DNA of 60,000 bases from Nymphaea colorata (taxonomy: Eukaryota; Streptophyta; Magnoliopsida; Nymphaeales; Nymphaeaceae): positions 2,429,503 to 2,489,502 of the forward strand of contig NC_045143.1 in assembly GCF_008831285.2 (NCBI RefSeq), written 5' to 3'. The notes below the pieces were generated by a model. It did no database searches and was not told where the DNA came from. It saw only the letters and a program-made list of their open reading frames with translations. This document shows positions 50,951 to 60,000 of this stretch, one piece after another (the stretch's first letter is position 1; each line of letters starts with the position of its first letter). A program made the position numbers and the translations under genes.

Positions 50951-51974
50951 ATGTTTCAGAATCAAGAAGGGTGCTACGAGGATCCTTCTACCACCGGAGA
51001 TGGGTATCACCAGTTCGTGAGGGTGGAAAATGGAGGGCATCTTCTCGGCGGCTACCACCACCACGCCGCTGCTTCTTCTGCGGTGATGGCGGCAGACTAT
51101 GTCGGCGTTGGAGGAGGAGGCGAGGCTTTTCCGGCGCAGGCGGGCGGCTGGCGGGGACCTTGCAGCGGCATGGAGAAGTTTGCGGGAATGGTAGGGGAGG
51201 AAGGAGGGGGTGCAGGGTGCAATCCCCTTCTCGTGGCTGCCAAGGAGATGGGATCGGCTAGATTTGCCTTTCTTCAGAAACACTCCACTGATTTTCCTTG
51301 GTAATCTCTCTCTGTCATATTCTCTCTTCCTCTACTGTGATTCTTCTGCTCAGCTATCGTCTTCAGTTCTTGCTGTACTCTCTCCCTCTATCTGATGAGG
51401 TGCACGGAATCCTATGAGGTCTCCCCTCTTCCTCTAGCGCAGTGGGTATCTGAAAGGAAGACTGTCTCACGAGGCACGCACAATCCCACCCAGCAGCTGC
51501 TGTCTCGTCGAGTCCAACCACACTAACTAAACTAGAAAACAATGACACGGAGCACGAGAGGGACAGAAGAAGACGGCAGATCCACTAGTTGCAGCGTCGT
51601 TTCTCTTTCTCTGCAGATGTCTTAAAACACGATCCCACTGGTACAGTACGGACACAAACGCAGAAGACGCGTCTCCCTCTCTCCATCCCTCCCTCCCTCT
51701 ATGTCTATGTGGGCTCGTTCTTTTTATCACTGAAACCTTGAAGCAAGTCATGGAGACAAAAATCCACTGGACTCTATCGCCATCAACACAATTAGAGCTG
51801 ATCTCTCTCTCTCTCTCTCTCTGCGTAGAAGTCTGTCACAAAACACAAACCCTGCCATGTGTCCTCAACAACATCACAATCCTAACGGCTCTCTCTCTCC
51901 TTCAGCCTTGTTAAGTCTGCCGAAAGACACAGATTAACGCTACCAATGGCACCATCAAGAACACCATAATTCAA

Positions 51975-52035
<61 letters not shown>

Positions 52036-53058
52036 CCTTGCAAATCCGCAGAAAAACATAAAGACTAGCATGTGCCATCAAAAACACCATAATTCAAGCA
52101 GATTTCTCTCTCGGTTTCTCTCTCCCTCTCTCTCTCGCATGGACAAAGTAGCATATGCTCCCTGACTTACCATCCTTCTCTTTACATGGCCCAGACCGGG
52201 CCGCAGCGGGTTATATCGTCATCATCATAGGCGATTTCACGTCACAATTCCTAAGCATCTTACTTCGTGACGATCTCCCTCACATATGCCCTCGTTCTGC
52301 CGAGAGACTGTAAAGCAACCGATCTGCCCAACTCCACCTTCCAAAGCAAACAAAAATCTCTCAACAGTCCATATTAAGGGAAACAGTTTCTCTCTTCTCT
52401 GCGTGTGTGCCTGTAAAATAATTTTTTTTCTTTTAAAAAAAAAGGCTATCGAAGCATGCAAATGATAGATGTCTACCGTAAATATGAATCCCATAGAAGT
52501 TCCAACGCCACTACGAGAACATGCAAGAGACGTGGTACCAACATAAAATCCGGATGTAGATGAATTGAAAGAAAAGAATAAAAAAAAAAACAGTGATAAA
52601 AGAACTGCTTGCGTTACAGGTCGTGGGGAGAAGAAGGGGGTGATCCTCACCATGTCGCCAACAAACGAACTGCACCTGCGGCTCACGACCACCATCGTTT
52701 GGCAGCTGCACCCATGAAGATGAAGAAGGTGAAGGCCAGGAGGAAGGTGAGGGAGCCAAGATTCTGCTTCAAGACCATGAGCGACATTGATGTCTTAGAT
52801 GATGGCTACAAGTGGAGGAAGTACGGCCAAAAGGTTGTCAAGAACACCCAACACCCCAGGTATCTGTGCTCTTCCCAATATTTTCCACCTTCTTTCTCAT
52901 GCCTTCATATGCACAGTTCTTCCTTTTAGTTGCAACCTTCTGTGCTTTTCCCCATATTTTCCACCTTGTTTCTCATGCCTTCATATGCACAGTTCTTCCT
53001 CTTAGTTGCAAACTTCTTATTAAAAAAGCTTCAGGGTTCTCTCTCTCTCTCTCTCTCT

Positions 53059-53094
<36 letters not shown>

Positions 53095-56000
53095 GACTTG
53101 ATCATGCATGATATCTGAAACGCCAATTTCTATATCCGCCAAAAGGAATTTGATGCATACTGATGGTCTTATAATCAAATCTTTCCAAAATATGTAGTAC
53201 TGTTATTCCGATGTATCTGAACCACAAATTTTCATTGAATGCCATATCTGAGCACTTGTGTGTTTTTTTTCCTGGTATCACCCAAAAATTATAAAATATC
53301 TCGTGAATTTAAACAGAATGAGGTCTACTCCCACCTATGGTCATTTAACCTGAACTTGTTAAACAGCTTGCCTTGTGGTCAATGATTTTCGGGACGGAGA
53401 CTCTCTTGATCACTTGGGACTCTGTGCTGAAGCATATAAATGATTTTTCTTTACCGTCATCAGTAGGTTTGTCCTGCTAGAGATCCATCTTGTGAAAAGT
53501 TATATGAAAATAAAATATTCTTTCCCGGGTAATGAATCCATCGGATAAAAGTGGACGAGTAATATTATACACTTGTTCGCTTTTTCCACAGCGCCAGCAA
53601 AGACATGTAGGTTAAAAAAGGGGAGTAAAAGAATAGATTTTATTCCACAAGCCCAGGGCTTCTCTTTCTTTCTTTCTCCTTTTGAAACGAAGAGTGAAAA
53701 GATGATGGTGTTCTTTCTTCTTTCCTTTTTATCCTCCTTTTACCTTTTGTTAGAATCTAATGACTTGGAAAGGTGCATTCTTGTTGAATCTTGTTCCAGT
53801 TGGTGCAAAAATGCCGTCGCTCGAACTGAAGTTTTCTTTCTTTCTTTTTTTTTTTTGGCAAGAATTAGAAGGATAGGCATGTGCCTTGCGGTTTATGTGG
53901 ATCATTAATTTTATCTTTTTGAGCCTGCGGATTTGTTTATGGTTACTTGTTCACTGAATTCATGCTTTGGTTTTCGTTGATAAAAAAAAAAAGAAAAGAA
54001 AAGAAAATAACCTGTAATCATTCGTTATAAGCTCGAGAAGGACCTTAGATGATTCCTACTTTTCACTGAATAAATAGATTTATTATAATGAATATCTGTG
54101 GTTATAATCATGAAGTGGCTAATGGTTAGGTGCTACTCTACCTGTGGTTGAAATCTAGCTAGGTGTTCACCTGAGCATGTGGCCTCATTTTGAACCTGAG
54201 GGAAGACACACACATATATATAAGATTCATACAATATATTGATACAGAAATTGTATGGACTGTATGGATCATTATTTATTTTCTATTATGTGAGATTTAA
54301 TAGACAAGATCCGTGGTGAGAGAATAAAAAAATATATGGGTATTCGAATTTTAAGCATGTCTCAACTGCTTATTTCATTTTTCACATTCCATACATTTAT
54401 TCATTGCATATAGTATATGAACCATGTAAATGATTTGTTTTCTAAAACTGTGACATGCCCCATTTGGTTAAGAAGAACAAGTTGTGTAATGAAAATCATA
54501 AGTGATTCATAATAATAACTTAGTGGTTCATATGAAGCTGGTTATTTAGGCACAATTTGGTTTAGAAGACTCAGTTCACTTGATGCACAATTGACTACCT
54601 GAAAACTATTTCCTTTAGCTAGATATGTGTATATTTGTATGCGTGCGAGTTTGAACTGAATGTATTAACATAAACAAACATCCGGCTCTCCTTGGAAACC
54701 AAAATAACTCTCTCATCTCTTGTAACAATGCGCTATTTCGAGGTTGTACTCGCTTCTCCTTAGGACCTTCACAAATGAATGTCGGTATTGCATCTAGCTT
54801 TACACCTCTCGATTTTCCGACAGATCATGGCCTTTTGTTTTCTTTTATACGAGGGAAAGCTCCAACTATTTGGTGGTTGTACTCACTTCCAGTTGAAAAT
54901 AATAATAATAAAAGAGAATAGAATCGCCTCTTGATTATTTATTCCTCTCATCAATTTCCAGATATATTGATGACCTTTCCATTTTCTTTTATTTGATGGT
55001 ACAGCTTGAAAATAGGGTGTTCTCTAGAGAGAGAGAGAGAGATCCCTAGCCATGTGGGTCTCCGTCCAATCACAGATGTAATGTATTAGATAGATGTGCA
55101 CAATGCTTGATGCAAACCTAGGTGTATATATATATATATATAAGAGATATGGTGAACTCATCTAGCCACTACGTGAAATGTGTTAGACAGAGAAGTCCAG
55201 GAATTATATAGGAATTTTCCTAACTAATATTTTAGTTTTTTTCTCTCACCACATTGCCATGTTTCATTCTAGGAGTGGATTCATAGGTGAGTACTAAAAG
55301 TTTTAGGTATTTGAGTTTTTAATTCTTGTCAGTTCCTATATTCTGGCCATTTCAGGAGTAGGTTTTGCATTTTCAGGAAAGACTTTGATAACTAATTTCT
55401 ACAGCCTAACAGCACATTTTTATGCAATTACAGCACCCCAGGTTGTGAATAATCCTCACTGTAGGGTCTTCATTGTGCGCACACTTTATTTTTTCATCGA
55501 CTTAGAACTTTGTGAGCAGAAACTATTCCATGGGTCATTTTTATACCTTATGTACTTTTGTGCTTTTGTCATTTCCATGTACTTGGTGTATTAAAGCATA
55601 TTATATATGATACAGTTATACATGCGGTTCACTTGCCCACCGGTGCTTGGATGTGACCTTTTTTTTTAAACATTTTGAAAGGGCTATGTAAAGCTTCTGG
55701 GGAGTGGGGAGTGTTTGGATGACACCTTTAAGACGTGTTTGAGTGATTGGTTGAAATGGCCTTTTTTTCTGATGAACCCAATCATAGCAAAATAGCATTT
55801 TCAAAGAGAGTGAATAACCTCCCCTCCCCCTGCCCACGCAGGTTGTTCACATAAAATGTCGCATTGATCAAGTTCTAAAAACTGATTAAAAAACTAAATT
55901 GTCACAATACCTTGATTTTATGACAAAATGTCAACTTTTAAAGGTGTCTCTAAGCACAACCTTGAGATCTTTTACTTAAAGGGGCCTTTGATTACCTCTG

Positions 56001-58531
56001 GTATGCTCTAATCACAACATTTCATATGTTTCATCTCCGTGAATCTGCTCTATTTTCATATTCTTAGAGATATTGAGATTCACGGGATTAATATCGGGCA
56101 TCCCCCTCAATCTATATCAGTCAAACTTTTGGGGGCATAAATAGTAACTTTCGAATATTAAGTTTGGATCAGTTAAAGTATCTTTCGATTACTGTATCAT
56201 ATATATTGTTGAGGATTCCTTGCTAAACTAACAACTCTATACTCTTCTTTACCCCCCTTCGCATCCTTGGGCTTAACCTTAGCTTGGGTGAAGAACAGTA
56301 CTTGAATTGGCAGCTTTAGAGTTCATTGATAGAACCCAAGATTTTAACATGAATTTGTAAAAGAGTTAGTGGGCAGTTGATCATAAGTTCGAATATCAAT
56401 ACTGTTAATTATGATTTCCTATTGTTTGAGCAGCACTTCACTTGCTTGCATGAAAACTCTTGGAGGGTATAAGTGGTCTCTACCTTATCACTTAACACTG
56501 TTCTTGGGTAGAAAATTTTTGAACGTTTAAATGGTCTCTTCCTTATAACTTAGTACAGCTCTAGCTTCAAGAAAGTTCTCAGGGGTTTAAAGCTTCTTCA
56601 CTTTATAAATACACTGCTAAGAAAACCATCGTAGATATAGCACGTAAAACCAGTAAAAAGTTGCAAAAGGATACACAAATCTCCTACTTTAAAAGAGTTA
56701 GGATTGATGGGTTTTGCCTTTAGATACAACGCAGGTAGTTTCTTAGTTCAAATTTTGAACTTCATTGCATGCATTAGAAGAAGTAGACTTCTGCTGAGAA
56801 AGGAACGAAGAAAGAAAAAAAGTGTCTTTCATCTCAAGAATACAATAAAAAAACACAGTGATCCATTAGTACTATCACCCGCTACCTTGGAGCTTAGGTT
56901 AAAACTGATCATCTTTTGCATATATGAATACTCTTGGAGTAGCAATGGGTTCTTCTAAACAAAAAGAATTCTGCCGAGAAAGATGGCACCACCTGCAGTT
57001 GAGTTTGGATAAGATCGATCCGTCGGTCAATGGAAAAGTGGATCTTCTTTTTTCAAAAAACTAGAAAATTCAATGTTTGAAAAGGCGACTTTTCGCGGGC
57101 ATAACTAACGAAAGCAGAGTCATTCTTTTCGTGTATATAAAAAAGCAACAAGTGGAGGTGACACGGTCGATGTGACCTCACAACGAGCATGCTATTCATC
57201 AATCACACTGAGCACTCTGATATTATTCACTTGTCAAAAGGGTTGCTGCTGGTCTGACATCAAAAAAAATGGCCCGACCGAAGCATTCCTTTTTCTCCTC
57301 TTCTTGCCTTCCCCACCTTCCATGAACTCAACCTCACCCAAGTAAAATAAATATCTCGTGTAATTTTTGGGCGCTTCTTTTTCAGCGTGGCTGATAATGT
57401 GGCTCATTGTGTTCTATATATATATATATATATATATTATACAGAATGCTTACATGATAATGTTGATTCTCCTATTTGAGTTCATGATTAGAATACGGAG
57501 GTCTCTTTTCCAGTTATGGCGCACATATTAGTACCAACAACAGAAACGTTTATCTTACTATGAGATGAGGACATTGAGGTTTATAAATGTATACGATGCA
57601 TTATAATTGATCAATGTGAAGATATATAAGAAATTAAAACAACAAACTGTGATGGCTATGGGTTCATTTTCATATTTGATATCGTCTTTTATTTGAAGAA
57701 GTGTTCGTTCATTTTTCCTATATCTATTTCTTCAAAGCCGTAATGCAGTTTTGCTTTAGAGCACCGCAGGTGGAAAAACAAGCCTGCAGCACCGGAGGGG
57801 AGTTGCAAAGGATCTTAGGGTTAAAATGATTAATGTTGTGAACATGAGAAGGCTAATCAAATCTGATCAGAGGCTGCTGATTCATCGAATCGGTCAATCA
57901 CTGGTTCACTTAATTAATCAGCTATGAATTGGCAAAGAAAGATCATTATGTACACTTGACTTGTTTTGAAAAATGAATAATATATAACAATTCATTAAAA
58001 AGAAGAAAGAACTTCACAATATAAAAAAAATAATGAAAAGTAAACAGTGTATATGATTGGCATAACGAGTCGAATCTGATTTGCATCCATTGAATTTGAA
58101 TCAACAAAATTATTCTGGCCGGTTAACCCCAGTTTTTACAATAACATTAAAAACTTAATCCAAGTTAATTTCTCTCTTGACATTATGTAAACCATGGCAC
58201 TCATCTTGAGTTTGCATCTTAATGATCTGCACTATCTTAGCATCATGTGGGCATCTCTTTCATCACTGATGAGCAAAATGAAGGGATAAAGAAAGAACTA
58301 TGTCTATACATACACACATGCCAAGACAAAGAACTCAGGCAAGCAATCTTATGACCATGCAGGAGTTATTACCGTTGCACTCAAGACAATTGCCGTGTGA
58401 AGAAGCGTGTGGAAAGGCTGGCTGAGGACCCGAGGATGGTGATCACAACTTATGAGGGGAGGCATTGCCATTCACCATCCCATGACATGGAGAATTCGCC
58501 ATCATCATCTCACATGAGTTTCTTTGGATAA
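50951..58531 (+). CDS. WRKY13: WRKY transcription factor, group IIc, WRKY13-like, complete, 3 exons, 252 aa
   Basis: Exons 50951-51300, 52620-52859 and 58363-58531 total 759 bases and are phase-consistent (FPW|SW and HPR|SYYRC). The N-terminal half is Gly/Ala/His-rich and weakly conserved. A basic stretch [20 protein letters not shown] (residues 149-168), a likely nuclear signal, leads into the DNA-binding domain: WRKYGQK at 182-188 and a zinc finger C202-X4-C207-X23-H231-X-H233. The intron after HPR is the conserved position for this group. The core with [31 protein letters not shown] and SPS matches WRKY13 better than its sister WRKY12 (NSLHPR, LSEDCRM). WRKY13 factors bind W-boxes; in Arabidopsis WRKY13 promotes stem sclerenchyma/lignin formation and affects flowering time. 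The protein is shorter than Arabidopsis WRKY13 (about 304 aa). Exon 1 is GC-rich compared with its flanks. The start is the first ATG in frame. Confidence 0.94.
51978..52032. repeat. Long CT microsatellite in WRKY intron 1
   Basis: A 55-base pure CT run is the largest of several CT tracts in the 1.3-kb first intron (51301-52619). Shorter ones lie at about 51802-51822 and 52105-52136. The intron has no coding content of its own. Confidence 0.93.
52864..53015. repeat. Tandem duplication (2 x 76 bp) just inside the WRKY intron 2 donor
   Basis: Units starting at 52864 and 52940 share CTGTGCT, CCACCTT, TTTCTCATGCCTTCATATGC and ACAGTTCTTCCT with a few substitutions. The first unit begins four bases after the donor, but the donor itself is not duplicated. 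Confidence 0.9.
53038..53092. repeat. CT then TA microsatellite in WRKY intron 2
   Basis: A CT run of about 23 bases passes directly into a TA run of about 32 bases. Confidence 0.92.
56452..56625. repeat. Three degenerate units of about 60 bp in tandem
   Basis: Units begin GAAAACTCTT (56452), GAAAATTTTT (56511) and GAAAGTTCTC (56571). Each continues with a TTTAAA/TATAAG word, then GGTCTCT-CCTTAT or a variant, then a CACTG/TACAG word. The copies are old. They lie in WRKY intron 2. Confidence 0.6.
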
Positions 58532-60000
58532 CATGCTTAATTTGACTCTATTTGATCAAAAATAGGTCCAGATCAGAACCAAAATCCCTTTATTATTGTG
58601 TTTCTACTACCTTTTATCATTTTCAGAATACAAACGTACGTTCGTCATATGAGAAATATTGGCGTCACATGAAACGTAACCAAGTTCTTGAACTCTAGGT
58701 CTTAACAGAATACTTGTGAATGAGTTCATGAGCTTGGTCATGTTTCACATGATCCCAAACGTAGCTTCATTTGTTATAAAGTACCCATACTTGATTTTCC
58801 ATTCTTTTTCTACTGTACCTTTCTACTTACATGATCTTGAGTGATGGTAGAGATCTAGTTCATGAACTCTGTCGCTTAATTCATGTTCCCCATGTTCCCC
58901 TTAGTGTTAAGTTAGATTTGTAAGAAAATATCGTGACACTGTGTGGTTAATATATTGCTGCATTTTGGCTGTTAATTTGTTTTATTTTGTATTTTCAAAG
59001 CACGATGATGTTGTTGTGATTCAAATGATGGTAGTCCTGCCCCCGCCGAGTATGTTTGATTCGTTGTTCCTGTGCTGGAATGGAACACGCTGTTTCATTT
59101 CTGGGTCATTAATGTCTCATGAATCTATTTAAAGACGGGGTACTAGTTTTCTAGTATTTCATGTATCTTTCTCAATCTTTAGGGTAAGTTAATATGACAC
59201 TCACATACTGTCCTTGCTGCCAAACAATGCCCTTGAGTGAGGTGAACGAACAAAACTTCGTCACAGATTCGCAGAATATCTTTCTGCACTTTTCAAGTTT
59301 TCAACATTTTCCCACATGCCAAAGAACTCGAAGAATGCTGGCATTTTTCTTTGATTTATGCTTCTACGACTCTCGTTCTGATAATAGCTAAGAATGATGT
59401 TCAGTTCTCGTGTTGCCGGAACAGCAAATTAAACACTCTCTTAAGAGTATCAAGTGCCAACATGAGTTTTAGATCCTTGATGACGAGTTAATTAAAATAT
59501 GTAAGACATAAAATCGTATATGCCAGACAACACAGAGTTCACTCTTTCTGGTCTTTTCTAGTGCATTCAAAGAGAGAATAATGAAAATCGAGGTTGTATG
59601 ATAATCTAGTATATATGCATGTTTATGTAAACTTTATTAAAGTTCTTACTTTTTAATTAAAAATAGATATATGCCAGTTTTGTACCCAGATACTGTGCAA
59701 TCAGATTCCGTTTATCCTTTTGAAAAGGGATTGGCTTGTCTACTTGATAATAGCCAGGTTGATTTTCTTTTCTGACTTTTGCTGGGAAAAAGGATCATTC
59801 ATGAGCACCGGCTTCAAGTTCGTTTCCTCAGCTTTTATCATTACATGATCCGGCATATATAACTTAAACTAGGCTTTAGTGAAACCCCACATCCTGCCAA
59901 GTTTTTATTCTAATTGGAAATGTTAAGTTCGGCCATGAACTTTATCTCTAGGAATCTATGTTTGTAACATGCAGAGCGTAGTATAGCTGATCGGCCTGAG
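58532..60000 (+). other. 3' flank of the WRKY gene
   Basis: The first few hundred bases are likely 3'UTR. The rest is AT-rich with only short open frames that match no known family. No other gene is visible before the right edge. Confidence 0.6.

Larger units (their letters stand above)
52860..58362 (+). other. 5.5-kb intron inside the WRKY domain
   Basis: The intron is bounded by CCCAG|GTATCT and ATGCAG|GAGT and interrupts the Arg codon of HPR, the conserved group II position. Its 5503 bases carry tandem duplications and microsatellites (for example TA runs at 55124-55142 and 57415-57440, and GA at 55026-55043). Words such as AAGGGGCCTTTGATTACC near 55978 may be a transposon end. I found no embedded gene on either strand. 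Confidence 0.85.

Noticed and set aside
52237-52759. Minus-strand open frames opposite WRKY exon 2
   Set aside because: They are antisense shadows of the WRKY exon and its upstream intron.
1-60000. CRISPR arrays, bacterial operons or other prokaryotic systems
   Set aside because: The window is clearly plant nuclear DNA. No regularly spaced repeats with unique spacers exist; repeats are tandem duplications, microsatellites and transposon parts.

Overview
This is nuclear DNA from a flowering plant. The evidence is intron-rich genes with GT-AG and GC-AG introns, three intact plant protein families (a GH17 beta-1,3-glucanase, a WRKY factor and a plastid/mitochondrial SAM carrier), a decayed Ty1-copia retrotransposon, MITE-like elements, and many CT/GA and TA microsatellites. 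I cannot place it below the level of angiosperm from sequence alone.

Layout. (1) 743-1092, minus: first coding exon of a GH17 glucan endo-1,3-beta-glucosidase; the rest lies beyond the left edge. (2) 1.4-5.7 kb: AT-rich intergenic DNA with short tandem repeats, a perfect hairpin and a MITE-like element. (3) 7430-30837, plus: a complete spatacsin (SPG11) homologue. I assembled 25 coding exons whose phases all agree, giving 3190 residues; a non-coding leader exon probably ends at 5920. (4) 33705-38932, minus: a complete S-adenosylmethionine carrier of the mitochondrial carrier family, with 12 coding exons, 326 residues and a 5'UTR intron. It converges on the spatacsin gene. (5) 40.0-50.9 kb: intergenic DNA holding a 2.4-kb internally deleted Ty1-copia element (44714-47151), two TIR elements and a possible tRNA-derived SINE. 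(6) 50951-58531, plus: a complete group IIc WRKY gene most like WRKY13, with 3 exons, 252 residues and a 5.5-kb intron inside the WRKY domain. (7) 58.5-60 kb: AT-rich 3' flank with no recognised gene.

The genes do not form one pathway: cell-wall glucan turnover, endolysosomal trafficking (by homology), organellar SAM/SAH exchange, and a transcription factor. What links them is position. From memory, the Arabidopsis homologues of the spatacsin, SAM carrier and WRKY13 genes sit close together (At4g39410-At4g39460), so the window looks like an old conserved gene neighbourhood.

I found no new biological system. The best leads are two GC-AG introns in adjacent genes, the long intron in the WRKY domain, the structure and CpG-type decay of the copia element, a MITE family shared by two sites, and the conserved neighbourhood.
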